DNA of 64,000 nt from Leadbetterella lacunae (GCF_042649125.1 NZ_JBHRYQ010000001.1:2728001-2792000), one strand, 5' to 3'; shown: positions 1 to 10,436, counted from the stretch's first letter. Numbers and translations are program-made. Notes: generated from the sequence alone by a model not told the origin.

Positions 1-2847
1 ACTTTAGATGAAGACCTTTCGGCTCTAAACGAGGTTATTGTGGTAGGATACGGTACTCAGAAAAAAAGAGACATCACCGGAGCCGTAACATCGGTAAGTG
101 AGGCTACTCTAAAAGAAGTACCAGCACCTAACCTATTAAACGCCCTAAAAGGTCGTGCAGCAGGGGTTTCTATAGTGAGTAATGGCTCTACACCGGGAAC
201 TCAGGGACAAATTAGGATCAGAGGTAACCGTACACTTACTACCGGAAACGGCGACGGACTAGACGGCCCACTGGTAGTGGTAGATGGAATTCCATTTGGT
301 GGCCTAAATGATATCAACCCAGACGATATCGCCAGCATGGAAATCTTAAAAGACGCATCTGCTACGGCCATTTATGGTTCAAGAGGTGCGGGTGGTGTTA
401 TCTTAATCACTACCAAAAGAGGAAAATCAGGTAAGCCGGTATTGTCATATGATGGTTACTATGGAATAACCAATGCCATGGGCAAATACAACATTATGAA
501 CGCCGAGCAGTACTCGAAATTCAAGCAAGACGCAGCTGCTCTAAACACGGTTTCACCGGGTTCTTCGGCGTATCCATTGACCAATATCGAGCAAGAAAAT
601 CAGGCTTTGGGCATAAACACAGACTGGCAAGACCTGCTTTACAAACAAGGTTTTAACACCAGCCATCAGTTAGGTCTACAAGGCGGAACCGAAACTACGC
701 AATACGGTATGGGATTGGGATATTTCAACGAAACGGGAATTATGCCAAACCAAAATTTTGACCGTATGAACATTAGAGCTACATTGGATCAAAAAATAGG
801 AAAACGTGTAAAAGTAGGCTTAAACACCATCAATACCCTTAGCCATACAAACACTCCCGGTGGTGGCGGAATCCCTACTTTCTTAGCAGGACTTTCTCCT
901 TTGGCAAAGCCCTACAACGAAGATGGCACCGTAAACCTTTACCCAAAACTTGGAAGTATAGATGCAGCTCAGGTTTCTCCACTTACTTTGATTTCAAGAG
1001 AAGCAGACATACTTAACAACTCAAGGTCGATACGTACATTTAACAGCCTTTATGGTGAAGTAAATATCATAGATGGCCTTAAATATAGGTTCAATGCAGG
1101 TCTTAACTTTAGCCAGTCGTCATTTAATGGCTACGGACCACCAAACACGTATGTAAACAACGCTACGGCACAAAGTGCATCAAACGGCGACATCAGCAAT
1201 ACCGAATATTGGGATGTAAACATTCAGCATTTGTTATACTATGACAAAACCATTGCTAAAAAACACAGATTAGGTGTTACAGCTCTTTATGAGTTGACAA
1301 AAAACCACAGTTTGGGTTCAAACTTTAACGTAAAAGGAATACCAGCTGACTATATCAAAACATCGAACTTTGCTTTGGCATCGGGTGCGGTTACAGCAAA
1401 TGCAAACAATGGCAATTTCTTCTCTGAAACGGGTCTGTTGTCGTACATGGGAAGAGTAAACTATACCTACAACGACAAATACATGATTACTGCTACACTT
1501 CGTAGAGACGGCTCATCTACCCTATCTCCAGGAAACCAATATTTTAACTACCCGGCTATCGGTTTGGGATGGAATATCATAGACGAAGATTTTATGAAAG
1601 ACCTGCCATTTATATCTAACTTAAAACTAAGAGGAGGATGGGGTATTTCAGGAAACAGAAACGTAGGAGCTTACGCTACTTTGGGTGCTTTATCTTCTGG
1701 ATATTACAATTTTGGAACTACAGTGGCGGGTCAAGTATTGGCATATACCGTAACTAACTTACCTGCTACCGACTTAGGATGGCAGTCAACTTCTCAGTCA
1801 GACTATGGTTTAGAGATTGGCTTATTTAACGACCGTATCGTGGGTAATTTTGATATTTATCACCAAAAAACAAAAGACATTTTGCTTTCGGTAAACTTAC
1901 CTCAAAGTAATGGAGCGAGTTCTACACTTAAAAACCTTGGAAAAACAGAAGGTAAAGGTTTTGAGTCATCGGTGACATTTAACATCTTGAGAAATCCAAA
2001 CGGATTTAACTGGAGCACAGATGTGACGTATTTCTTTAACAGAGAAAAAATTACGCAACTTACTACTCCTACGGAGTTAGACAACAAAGGAAACGGATGG
2101 TTTGTAGGCGAGCCACTAACGGTTATTTATGACTACAAAATGTTGGGTATTTGGCAAACTTCTGATGCTACTGACGGCTCTTTAGGTAAGCAAACATCAC
2201 CGGTGCAGTTACCTGGACAAATCAGAGTAGAAGACGTAAACGGAGACGGCAAAATAGACGCAGCGGACAGACAAATATTAGGAAATTTCCAACCTAAATG
2301 GGAAGGCGGTTTGACAAATAGAATTTCATACAAAGGTTTTGATATGTCAACTGTTGCATATGCTCGTATCGGACAAAAAGCCTTGGTTTCATACCTTTCG
2401 GGTACTTCAGGTGGTGGCTCTGGCTATAACTTCTTTAACCAAGGAAGACAAAACCAATACGTAACTGACTATTGGACATTAGACAACCCAAGCAATACAT
2501 TCCCTCGCCCAGATGCTAACGCAGGTGTTAAAGATTTCCAATCTGTATTGCAGTATCGTGACGGTTCATTTATAAAAATGAGAAGTATAAACTTTGGATA
2601 TACAATCAGTCCAAAATTGCTTAAGAAAACGGGTATTAGCAGCACGAGAGTATACTTAAACACTACTAATCCTTTTATTATTTATGCTCCATTGGTACGT
2701 GACAACTTAGGAATAGACCCTGAAGGAAACAACAATTCTTCATCAGGTAACGTGATTGGCACGGGTGTACCAGGCAGACAAATTACTGTCAACCTAAACA
2801 ACCCTCCTGTTCGTCAATTTACACTTGGTTTAAACCTTAAATTTTAA
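1..2847 (+). CDS. SusC/RagA TonB-dependent outer-membrane transporter, 5' partial
   Basis: This is the 3' part of a SusC-type gene for a TonB-dependent outer-membrane porter that imports oligosaccharides; the window opens inside it. The frame is open from base 1 (TLDEDLSALNEVI), so the real start lies upstream and the in-frame GTG at 40 is not the start. Visible are the SusC plug entry VVGYGTQKKRDITGAV, plug motifs IRIRGNRTL and GPLVVVDGIPFGG, then a long beta-barrel ending in LGLNLKF with the terminal aromatic residue typical of outer-membrane barrels. The signal peptide and N-terminal carboxypeptidase-like domain should be upstream. A susD gene follows after 12 bp. The xylanases and glucuronidase that follow suggest the substrate is a glucuronoxylan oligosaccharide (inference). 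Family assignment is secure; substrate is from context only. Confidence 0.95.
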   Translation, partial: TLDEDLSALNEVIVVGYGTQKKRDITGAVTSVSEATLKEVPAPNLLNALKGRAAGVSIVSNGSTPGTQGQIRIRGNRTLTTGNGDGLDGPLVVVDGIPFGGLNDINPDDIASMEILKDASATAIYGSRGAGGVILITTKRGKSGKPVLSYDGYYGITNAMGKYNIMNAEQYSKFKQDAAALNTVSPGSSAYPLTNIEQENQALGINTDWQDLLYKQGFNTSHQLGLQGGTETTQYGMGLGYFNETGIMPNQNFDRMNIRATLDQKIGKRVKVGLNTINTLSHTNTPGGGGIPTFLAGLSPLAKPYNEDGTVNLYPKLGSIDAAQVSPLTLISREADILNNSRSIRTFNSLYGEVNIIDGLKYRFNAGLNFSQSSFNGYGPPNTYVNNATAQSASNGDISNTEYWDVNIQHLLYYDKTIAKKHRLGVTALYELTKNHSLGSNFNVKGIPADYIKTSNFALASGAVTANANNGNFFSETGLLSYMGRVNYTYNDKYMITATLRRDGSSTLSPGNQYFNYPAIGLGWNIIDEDFMKDLPFISNLKLRGGWGISGNRNVGAYATLGALSSGYYNFGTTVAGQVLAYTVTNLPATDLGWQSTSQSDYGLEIGLFNDRIVGNFDIYHQKTKDILLSVNLPQSNGASSTLKNLGKTEGKGFESSVTFNILRNPNGFNWSTDVTYFFNREKITQLTTPTELDNKGNGWFVGEPLTVIYDYKMLGIWQTSDATDGSLGKQTSPVQLPGQIRVEDVNGDGKIDAADRQILGNFQPKWEGGLTNRISYKGFDMSTVAYARIGQKALVSYLSGTSGGGSGYNFFNQGRQNQYVTDYWTLDNPSNTFPRPDANAGVKDFQSVLQYRDGSFIKMRSINFGYTISPKLLKKTGISSTRVYLNTTNPFIIYAPLVRDNLGIDPEGNNNSSSGNVIGTGVPGRQITVNLNNPPVRQFTLGLNLKF

Positions 2848-2859
2848 TTAAAAGAGAAA

Positions 2860-4671
2860 ATGAAAAAAATACAATTATTAATAATAACAGGCGTATTGTT
2901 TTTGGCCTCAGGGTGCGAAAAAATACTTGAAGAAAATCCGCAGTCTCAAATCGTACCTTCATTTTTTAAATCTTCTGCAGGAGTTTTAGGAGGAATAGCC
3001 GGAGTTTACAATGACATAAGAAACTATTGGGGCACCGAAGGATTTACAGTAGAAATGCAAGCAGGTACCGACGAGTTTTTGCAAGCTGCAAGTAGTGGTG
3101 GCGGCCCATTGTATACCTACAACGGCATAAACGCCACAAACTTTGGAGCGGCGTGGGGAACTGCATTTACAGACATAAACACCCTAAACGGTGTATTGAA
3201 ATACGGACAGTCGCTCAATGAGCCTGAAGCAGTAAAAAAACAATACCTGGCTCAAGCCAAATTTTTAAGAGCATTCTGGTATTTTTATTTGGTCCAAACC
3301 TTCGGAGATGTGCCTCTTCACACAGAGTTTATCGAAGTGGCTTCTCAAGCGGCCAAAAGAGACCCTGTAGCTGACGTTTACAAGCTAATCATTCAAGATT
3401 TAAGAGACGCAGCGGCTGATTTGCCAGAAAAACCTACGGCACCATTTTTAGGGAAGGCCGCTACTAAGCCTGTTGCTCAGTTTTTCTTAGCCAAAGCCCT
3501 TTTGACCAGAGGATGGTTAACTAACTCGCAACCAGATTACGCAGAAGCGGCTAAAATAGCAAACGACATTATTGTAAATAAAGGTACGTATGGCTTAGAC
3601 CTGTGGCAAGACTTTGGTGACGCATTTGTGCCAGCAAACGACTACGGCAAAGAAACGATGTTTGTTTCAGATCATACAAATGACGCCAAATACGGATATT
3701 ACACAGTAGGTGGTGGTGCATCAGGCGGAAACGCCCAAAACCTCTCGCCTTGGTTTACTAACTGGAACTACCCCGCAGTAAGTGGTTTAAATTCATACCT
3801 AAACTCAAATGGGGTATTGACAAACAGCGGTACAGCAGGTATGGTGAGAGATTCATATTATGGCCGCCCGTATGTGCGTATGAGACCCAATAGCTTTAAA
3901 TGGACCAGCGGACAAAACTCAGGAAAGAACTATTTCTTAGACCAAGTTTTTGTAAATAGAGCCAATGATTCTCGTTTTGCAAACTCGTTTTACACGACTT
4001 ATATCTCGAATACCGCCATCACAAACTCGGCTACTAGTGCCAATAACAAACGTGGAATTACATATACCATGCAAGTAGGTGTAGACACGGCCGTATACTT
4101 CCCTGACTTTGAAGTACCTGGTGCCCCGCAATTTATCGGAACAAGACCTTTCAAAGGAATAGTGGTACCACCAAGCATGTGGAAATCAGATATTTTCCCT
4201 TCGCTTAAGAAGTTTATGGACCCAAGCAGAGGATCAAACTTTAACGATCCGTCTACACGTCCAGCAGTAATCACGAGATTTGCTGAGGTGTATTTAATTG
4301 CAGCGGAAGCGTATATGCAAGCAGGCGACAAAGCCAAAGCGGCAGAACTTTTAAATGTAGTGCGTCAAAGAGCAGCTTACAGAAAAACCAACACTTCGGC
4401 ACAAAATGCAGCCGCAGCTGAAGCAATGAAAATTACAGCTAGCGACGTGACCGTAGACTTTATATTAGACGAAAGAAGTCGCGAACTATTTGGTGAGTGG
4501 ATGAGATGGAACGACTTGGTTCGTACGAAATCATTGGTAAGAAGAATCCAAGCTTGGAACCCTGAAGCAGCAGCTAACATAAAGGAATTCCATGTGTTGA
4601 GACCGATTCCTCAATCACAAATAGACAGAACAGTAGAAGGCCCAGCCTTCCCTCAAAACCCAGGATATTAA
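2860..4671 (+). CDS. SusD/RagB-family surface glycan-binding lipoprotein
   Basis: A 603-residue SusD-type lipoprotein that should sit on the cell surface, lid the SusC porter and bind its glycan. Seen: a lipoprotein signal with lipobox LASGC (Cys19), the early SusD phrase EENPQSQIVPSFF, TPR-like helices around AKFLRAFWYFYLV, and the C-terminal SusD signature with DERSRELFGEWMRWNDLVR and the late VLRPIPQSQID. It lies 12 bp behind the susC-type gene and is surely co-transcribed with it. A strong hairpin terminator follows, so the enzyme genes downstream probably have their own promoter. Length is somewhat above the family norm of about 500-580. Ligand specificity cannot be read from the sequence; xylan is inferred from neighbours. 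Confidence 0.95.
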   Translation: MKKIQLLIITGVLFLASGCEKILEENPQSQIVPSFFKSSAGVLGGIAGVYNDIRNYWGTEGFTVEMQAGTDEFLQAASSGGGPLYTYNGINATNFGAAWGTAFTDINTLNGVLKYGQSLNEPEAVKKQYLAQAKFLRAFWYFYLVQTFGDVPLHTEFIEVASQAAKRDPVADVYKLIIQDLRDAAADLPEKPTAPFLGKAATKPVAQFFLAKALLTRGWLTNSQPDYAEAAKIANDIIVNKGTYGLDLWQDFGDAFVPANDYGKETMFVSDHTNDAKYGYYTVGGGASGGNAQNLSPWFTNWNYPAVSGLNSYLNSNGVLTNSGTAGMVRDSYYGRPYVRMRPNSFKWTSGQNSGKNYFLDQVFVNRANDSRFANSFYTTYISNTAITNSATSANNKRGITYTMQVGVDTAVYFPDFEVPGAPQFIGTRPFKGIVVPPSMWKSDIFPSLKKFMDPSRGSNFNDPSTRPAVITRFAEVYLIAAEAYMQAGDKAKAAELLNVVRQRAAYRKTNTSAQNAAAAEAMKITASDVTVDFILDERSRELFGEWMRWNDLVRTKSLVRRIQAWNPEAAANIKEFHVLRPIPQSQIDRTVEGPAFPQNPGY

Positions 4672-4698
4672 GATACAGAATAGGTTAAAATAAAGTCT

Positions 4699-4734
4699 AA
4701 ATAGAAGGGGGCCAATTTCCCCTTCTATTTTTTT
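4699..4734 (+). terminator. Intrinsic terminator after susCD
   Basis: A 12-bp perfect stem (AAATAGAAGGGG at 4699-4710 pairing with CCCCTTCTATTT at 4719-4730) with an 8-nt loop runs into a T-tract. It ends the susC-susD unit and separates it from the xylanase genes. The remaining 197 bp before the next start are AT-rich and hold no gene that I can see. Confidence 0.85.
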
Positions 4735-4931
4735 AGACTAAATTGTATAGAATTTCATTTTTAAATTTTTAAGTAAAAAACTTTAAGCATTTATTTATAG
4801 TAAAAACTCAAAAAAAACTAAGTCAATCATCCGCCAATAAATACATAAAATACCCAAAAGAAGAAAGTAGAAAACAAAAAGGATATACGTTTAAAAATCT
4901 ATTTATTTCAAAACCTTATTTATTTAAAAAA

Positions 4932-6539
4932 ATGTTCAGAAAGCTTCTATTTATATCATTGGTGGCATTGTGCTCATGCAGCAAAGAAGAAATCACCAAT
5001 ACGCCCGCAGTAACTCCGCCTACACAAATATTAGATTTTGACCCCGCCAAAGCTACTTCTACCTTGCGAGACGCAACGGATATTCCGATCGGAATGGCCA
5101 TTTCTTATGACGAGGTAGTAAAAAACGACGCCACCTATTTAAATATCTTAAAATCAGAATTTGACAACATCGTTTTTGGCTATCACATGAAACACGGTGC
5201 TGTAGTCAAAAATGACGGCTCCATGGACTTCTCAAAAGTAGACGAGATAATGGGTAAAGTGGGCATGCAGACCTTTGGGCATGTGCTAGCTTGGCATTCC
5301 AATAACAACGGCGACTACCTCCGCTCACTTGAAGTAGGTGCAGCTGTGCCGTCGGGAGTCAATTTATTGAAAAATGGAAATTTTGAAGATGGCTCGGGAG
5401 CTACTTTTACAAACTTCACTAACCTAGTAGGTGGCACCGCCGAAGGCAAATACGAAGAAGAAACCAAAGACCTACCAGCAGGCAGCAAGAGAGCACTAAA
5501 AGCTACGGTAACCAAAGCCGGAACAAACGCTTGGGACATGCAGTCCCTTGGGCCTGAGATAGCCGTAGAAGCAGGAAAAAACTACCGAGTTTCGGTAGCA
5601 GTAAAGTCACTCACAGGTTCGGGCAGTTTCAAGCTGATCATTCAAAAAAATAACTATACAGAAAATAAACTGACGTTTACAAATTCAAATTGGAACACCT
5701 ACACTTGGAATTTCACTGCCACAGAAGCACCTACGGAATTCAAAATGCACTTTAACGCCGAAGGCAGCTACCTCATAGACAACATCGTGATAGAATCGGT
5801 AAGCACTTCGGCCAATACCAGCACTGCAGATATAACCAAAAAAGTAGATGCCGCCCTAAAAACATGGGTACAGGGAATTGTAAAAAAATACCCTGCGGTT
5901 AAGTCTTGGGATGCCATAAATGAGGTTTTTACCGACGGAACTCCTAACCTAAGAACGGGCTCGTCTACGGGAGATACCTACTATTGGCACACCTATTTGG
6001 GCAGAAGTTATATTTACAAGACATTTCAATATGCCAAAGAAATGTGCAGCGACTGTGAGTTTTTCATAAACGATTATAACCTCGAATACAACCCCGCAAA
6101 ACTAGACTCTACTATAGCCCTCGCCAAAGAACTTAAGGCTGCAGGAGTGCCAGTAGCCGGCATAGGTACACAAATGCACATGAGCATAAACTCCTCAAGA
6201 GAAGGCATAACTTCTATGATGAAAAAGTTAGCCGCAACGGGCATGAAAGTCAGAATTTCGGAATTAGACATTAGCATTAACCCAAATAACACGCCCAACT
6301 ATACGCCAAGCAAGGCCGATTACGAAGCACAGGCCGCTATGTATTATTTTGTGGGAAAAGAATATATTACCCATATACCTCCGGCACAAAGACACGGCAT
6401 CACAATTTGGGGAATATCAGACAAAGACACCTGGATAGTAACCACATTTAAAAGACCAGACTATCCACTTATGTGGGATGACAAATTCGCTAAAAAACCA
6501 GCATACATGGGCCTTTGGAGGGCTTTGAAAGGACTTTAA
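4932..6539 (+). CDS. GH10 endo-beta-1,4-xylanase lipoprotein with inserted carbohydrate-binding module
   Basis: A 535-residue GH10 xylanase, predicted to cut xylan at the cell surface. Seen: a lipoprotein signal with Cys16 (LCSC), GH10 start around IPIGMAISYDEV, the GHVLAWHS motif near residue 117, acid/base Glu331 in WDAINEVF and nucleophile Glu444 in ISELDI. Between the GHVLAWHS strand and WVQGIVKKYP, residues about 140-295 form a separate beta-rich domain (LLKNGNFEDG, then IDNIVIES), which looks like a CBM4/9/22-type module inserted inside the barrel. Insertion of this kind is known in gut Bacteroidota GH10 enzymes encoded beside SusC/D. It is followed by a terminator whose stem includes the stop region, so it may be transcribed alone. 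Family and mechanism are secure; binding specificity of the insert is inferred. Confidence 0.93.
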   Translation: MFRKLLFISLVALCSCSKEEITNTPAVTPPTQILDFDPAKATSTLRDATDIPIGMAISYDEVVKNDATYLNILKSEFDNIVFGYHMKHGAVVKNDGSMDFSKVDEIMGKVGMQTFGHVLAWHSNNNGDYLRSLEVGAAVPSGVNLLKNGNFEDGSGATFTNFTNLVGGTAEGKYEEETKDLPAGSKRALKATVTKAGTNAWDMQSLGPEIAVEAGKNYRVSVAVKSLTGSGSFKLIIQKNNYTENKLTFTNSNWNTYTWNFTATEAPTEFKMHFNAEGSYLIDNIVIESVSTSANTSTADITKKVDAALKTWVQGIVKKYPAVKSWDAINEVFTDGTPNLRTGSSTGDTYYWHTYLGRSYIYKTFQYAKEMCSDCEFFINDYNLEYNPAKLDSTIALAKELKAAGVPVAGIGTQMHMSINSSREGITSMMKKLAATGMKVRISELDISINPNNTPNYTPSKADYEAQAAMYYFVGKEYITHIPPAQRHGITIWGISDKDTWIVTTFKRPDYPLMWDDKFAKKPAYMGLWRALKGL

Positions 6540-6557
6540 TAGTCCTTTCTTTTTTTT
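6527..6557 (+). terminator. Intrinsic terminator overlapping the GH10 stop
   Basis: GAAAGGACT (6527-6535) pairs perfectly with AGTCCTTTC (6541-6549), followed by eight T. The TAA stop of the GH10 gene lies in the loop, so coding and termination signals share bases. Confidence 0.85.
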
Positions 6558-6621
6558 AATTTTTAAAAGAAATAGTACTAAGCCTTTTGGGCAGTTATTT
6601 CTAAAAAACCTTTATCTCTAA

Positions 6622-9174
6622 ATGAAAAAATATACAATTCTTTTACTCTTCTTTTCTTGGTTAAAAGGCTACTCGCAAGACGTAGTTTTTAAGTCTGAGG
6701 CAAATACCTTTCCTTTGGTAACCCAAAAAGAAGCCAGTGCTATCTATTATGATAAAAATGATTTTGAAGGGGTAGAAATTGCGGTCAAAAATTTACAAAA
6801 TGACATCGAAGCTGTTACAGGCAAAAGGCCTTCGGTTTCTACTTCGGCAATAAGCAAAACCGTGGTAATCATAGGCACCTTGGGGCACAGCAAAATCATA
6901 GACCAAATGGTTCAAAAAGGCCGTTTTGACACCAAATCATTAAAAGGAAAATGGGAAAAATTTCAACGATTTGTGGTTAAAAACCCAATAAAAGGAGTAA
7001 AAGAAGCCCTCGTAATAGTAGGCTCAGACAAGCGAGGAACTATTTATGGCGTTTATGATTTATCCGAAAAAATAGGCGTTTCGCCGTGGCACTTTTGGGC
7101 AGATGTACCCACCAAAAAACACGCAGAAATTTACGTAAGCAAAACTATTTTCACCCTAGATGAACCAAAAGTAAAATATAGGGGGATATTCTTAAACGAC
7201 GAAGCCCCTTGCCTTTCGGGTTGGACACACGAAAAAAACGGCGGCTTTAACCAAAAACTGTACACCTCAATTTTTGAACTAATATTACGCCTAAAAGGCA
7301 ACTACCTTTGGCCCGCCATGTGGGGAAATGCATTTCATGTAGACGACCCCATGAATCCAGTTTTGGCAGACAAATATGGCGTAGTAATAGGCACCTCACA
7401 CCACGAACCGCTCATGCGAGCTCATGACGAATGGCGTAGATACGGCAAAAACAAAGGCCCTTGGGACTACAGCAAAAACGACTCTACCCTGCGTGAGTTT
7501 TGGAGAGAAAGCGTGCAGCAACGATATAAATATGAAAACATATTTTCGGTAGGAATGCGTGGCGATGGAGACGAACCCATGAGCAACCAAACCGCCACTA
7601 CGCTTCTGGAAAAAATAGTGGACGACCAACGTAAAATAATAGCCGAGGTGTCGGGTAAGCCTGCTTCCGAAAAACCGCAACTTTGGGCTTTATACAAAGA
7701 AGTGCAAGACTATTACGACCAAGGCATGCGAGTGCCTGACGACATCACGCTATTGCTCTGTGACGACAACTGGGGCAATATCAGAAAACTGCCTGCTCTC
7801 GATGCAAAACCACGCAAAGGCGGCTACGGCATTTATTATCACTTTGACTATGTGGGTGGCCCACGAAACTACAAATGGGTGAACACCAATCCACTGCCCC
7901 GAATTTGGGAACAAATGCACTTAGCGTATGAATACAAGGCCCGAGAGATTTGGATTGTGAATGTGGGAGACTTAAAGCCCATGGAGCTACCCATTTCATT
8001 CTTTTTAGACTATGCTTGGAATCCTGAAAAAATAGGAACGGCAGAACTACCAAATTATACTCAAAAATGGGCTAAGGCTACTTTTGGAGAGGCTCATTCA
8101 ACCGAAATAGCTTCTTATTTAGATAAATATGCCAAATACAATGCCCGCGTAAAACCTGAACTACTAAATGCAAAAACGTACAGTTTGGTGGGCAGTAACA
8201 GTGAATGGAGTAGCGTAGTAAAAGAATACACAGACTTGGCAAACGCAGCCTCACAAACCTACGAATTGATAGAACCTGCCTACAAAGACGCCTACTACCA
8301 ATTGGTTTTATATCCTATTTTGGCTTGCTCAAACTTATACGAAATGTATTATGCACAAGCTCAAAATCAACATGCAGTTGAAGCAAATTGTACGGATGCA
8401 AATAAATGGGCAGACAAAGTGGAAGAACATTTTAAACGCGATCAAGAACTCAGCGATTATTTTAACCACACCCTCGCAAACGGAAAATGGAACCACTATG
8501 CAGACCAAACACATATTGGCTACACCTATTGGCAGCAACCAAACAAAAACACTATGCCCAAAGTAACCCGAATAGAAGATGGCGAAGAGTCTACAGGGGA
8601 ATTTCCTTCAGTTTTAGAAACATATAGAGAAGCACCTGCCGACTTTAAAGGGTTTATTGAAGAAGGCGGTTATGTGAGCATGGAGGCTGCACATTTTCAA
8701 AGAAAGACAGCACAAGGCAATATTTCGTGGGAAACCATACCCGACATAGGCCGAACTGGCGACGGCGTAACTATTTTTCCGGTGAATATTCCGGCTATTA
8801 CCCTAAACAAAAACAGTCCGAAATTAGAATACGACATGTATTGGTTTACTAAAGGCGAAGCCGAACTGAGCCTTATCCTTTCACCTACTTTGGCATTCAA
8901 TGCAAACAAGGGCCTCAAAATAGCATTTTCAATCGATGACAAACTCCCGCAAATACTCGAAATGCACGCAGACGCGAGTATGAAAGAATGGGAAAATATG
9001 GTTTCTGCTAACGCCAAATATTTAAAGACAAAAGTAAATATCAACGAACCTGGAAAGCATATGCTGAAGATTTGGGCGATGGACCCTGCGGTGGTTTTAC
9101 AAAAAATAGTGATAGACGCAAAAGGCCTTCCGGCGACACACCTTGGGCCACCCGAAAGTAAAATAATAAGATAA
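6622..9174 (+). CDS. GH115 xylan alpha-1,2-glucuronidase
   Basis: An 850-residue secreted enzyme of family GH115, which removes alpha-1,2-linked (4-O-methyl)glucuronic acid from xylan, including from internal residues. Seen: a signal peptide (MKKYTILLLFFSWLKGYSQ), the N-terminal domain with a flavodoxin-like phrase VIVGSDKRGTIYGVYDLSE, then GVSPWHFWADVP, KYRGIFLNDEAP, LRLKGNYLWPAMWG and GMRGDGDEPM, all typical of GH115. A C-terminal beta-rich region starts near GYVSMEAAHF. Length fits the family (about 800-1000). It lies between two GH10 genes, which supports a glucuronoxylan substrate. No lipobox is seen, so it is probably periplasmic or secreted. Confidence 0.94.
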   Translation: MKKYTILLLFFSWLKGYSQDVVFKSEANTFPLVTQKEASAIYYDKNDFEGVEIAVKNLQNDIEAVTGKRPSVSTSAISKTVVIIGTLGHSKIIDQMVQKGRFDTKSLKGKWEKFQRFVVKNPIKGVKEALVIVGSDKRGTIYGVYDLSEKIGVSPWHFWADVPTKKHAEIYVSKTIFTLDEPKVKYRGIFLNDEAPCLSGWTHEKNGGFNQKLYTSIFELILRLKGNYLWPAMWGNAFHVDDPMNPVLADKYGVVIGTSHHEPLMRAHDEWRRYGKNKGPWDYSKNDSTLREFWRESVQQRYKYENIFSVGMRGDGDEPMSNQTATTLLEKIVDDQRKIIAEVSGKPASEKPQLWALYKEVQDYYDQGMRVPDDITLLLCDDNWGNIRKLPALDAKPRKGGYGIYYHFDYVGGPRNYKWVNTNPLPRIWEQMHLAYEYKAREIWIVNVGDLKPMELPISFFLDYAWNPEKIGTAELPNYTQKWAKATFGEAHSTEIASYLDKYAKYNARVKPELLNAKTYSLVGSNSEWSSVVKEYTDLANAASQTYELIEPAYKDAYYQLVLYPILACSNLYEMYYAQAQNQHAVEANCTDANKWADKVEEHFKRDQELSDYFNHTLANGKWNHYADQTHIGYTYWQQPNKNTMPKVTRIEDGEESTGEFPSVLETYREAPADFKGFIEEGGYVSMEAAHFQRKTAQGNISWETIPDIGRTGDGVTIFPVNIPAITLNKNSPKLEYDMYWFTKGEAELSLILSPTLAFNANKGLKIAFSIDDKLPQILEMHADASMKEWENMVSANAKYLKTKVNINEPGKHMLKIWAMDPAVVLQKIVIDAKGLPATHLGPPESKIIR

Positions 9175-9287
9175 TTTTTTCTAAATAAAAGAATATTTTA
9201 TTGATTTATGATAATAATTGTTAAATTGACGCTTATTTTTTACAAATAAGCAGAAAACCTTGTTGTTCAATATTTTAAATACTTATA

Positions 9288-10409
9288 ATGAAAATTAACT
9301 TCTCAAAAAACGCATGGATGGGCTTTTCATGTGCGGTAATCATCTTTAGCCAAAGTTCGTGTGCTCAAAAAGAGCCAAACTCGCTAAAAAAAGCCTTTCA
9401 TGACGATTTTCTTATTGGAACAGCTTTAGGCACTTCCCATATTTTAGAGAAAGACTCAGCAGCAAACAAATTAATCATTAGTCAGTTTGACGCCATCACG
9501 CCCGAAAACATCATGAAGGCAGAAGTGATTCACCCTGCCCCAGGCAAATACGATTTTAACTTGTCTGACAAATATGTTGCCTATGGACAAAAAAATAAGA
9601 TGTTTATTGTAGGTCACACCTTGGTTTGGCACTCTCAAATGCCTGCCTTTGCTCAAAAAATACAAAACGCAGACTCGCTTAGAATGTTCATGACAGACCA
9701 CATCAATACGGTGGCCGGTAGGTACGCTGGCAAAATAAACAGCTGGGACGTAGTAAACGAGGCACTTAATGAAGACGGAACCATGCGTGAGTCTATTTAT
9801 TATAAACTTTTGGGAGAAAACTTCGTAAAAGAAGCCTTTGATCTAGCCGCAAAAGCAGACCCAACGGCGGAATTATACTACAACGATTACAACATCGAAC
9901 AGCCCGCAAAACGAAAAGGAGCTATAGCCCTAATCAAAAAATTACAGGCGAGCGGCACCAAAATAGACGGTGTGGGTATTCAAGGGCACTGGAACATAAA
10001 CGACGACAACCTCAAAATCATAGAAGATGCCATCACTGAGTTTTCGGCATTGGGTATCAAAGTGGCCTTTACCGAACTTGACTACACGGTTATACCAAAC
10101 CCATGGGACCTAAAAGGTGCTGATGTAAACCAAAAATTTGAGGAGAATCCTTTATTGAACCCTTACCCAAAGGCCCTACCTGACTCTGTAGACACAAAAT
10201 TGGCTATGCGTTACAAAGACCTTTTCGCATTATTTTTAAAACATAAAGACAAAATCAGTCGTGTGACTTTTTGGGGTGTAAATGATGGCCACTCGTGGTT
10301 AAATGGCTGGCCGATTAAAAACCGCACCAACTATCCCCTACTTTTTGACAGAAACTATAAACCTAAAAAAGCCTACAATGCTGTTTTAGAACTCAAAACC
10401 AAAATGTAA
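9288..10409 (+). CDS. GH10 endo-beta-1,4-xylanase, single domain
   Basis: A 373-residue GH10 xylanase without added modules. Seen: a probable lipoprotein signal with Cys25 (QSSC), the typical start DAITPENIMKAEVIHP, GHTLVWHSQMP, acid/base Glu158 in WDVVNEAL and nucleophile Glu263 in FTELDYT, and the late GVNDGHSWLNGWP. Its compact form next to the modular GH10 at 4932 suggests division of labour: the modular enzyme acts on polymer outside, this one on oligosaccharides (inference). It is followed after 27 bp by a sugar symporter and is probably co-transcribed with it. A lipobox this far in is long but usual for Bacteroidota; periplasmic or outer-membrane placement cannot be decided. Confidence 0.94.
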   Translation: MKINFSKNAWMGFSCAVIIFSQSSCAQKEPNSLKKAFHDDFLIGTALGTSHILEKDSAANKLIISQFDAITPENIMKAEVIHPAPGKYDFNLSDKYVAYGQKNKMFIVGHTLVWHSQMPAFAQKIQNADSLRMFMTDHINTVAGRYAGKINSWDVVNEALNEDGTMRESIYYKLLGENFVKEAFDLAAKADPTAELYYNDYNIEQPAKRKGAIALIKKLQASGTKIDGVGIQGHWNINDDNLKIIEDAITEFSALGIKVAFTELDYTVIPNPWDLKGADVNQKFEENPLLNPYPKALPDSVDTKLAMRYKDLFALFLKHKDKISRVTFWGVNDGHSWLNGWPIKNRTNYPLLFDRNYKPKKAYNAVLELKTKM

Positions 10410-10436
10410 GTAAACCTTAACCATAACCTATTTTTT

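Noticed and set aside
8351..8566. + strand frame inside the GH115 gene
   Set aside because: It lies in another frame of a well-supported GH115 gene and is Lys/Asn/Thr-rich by composition.
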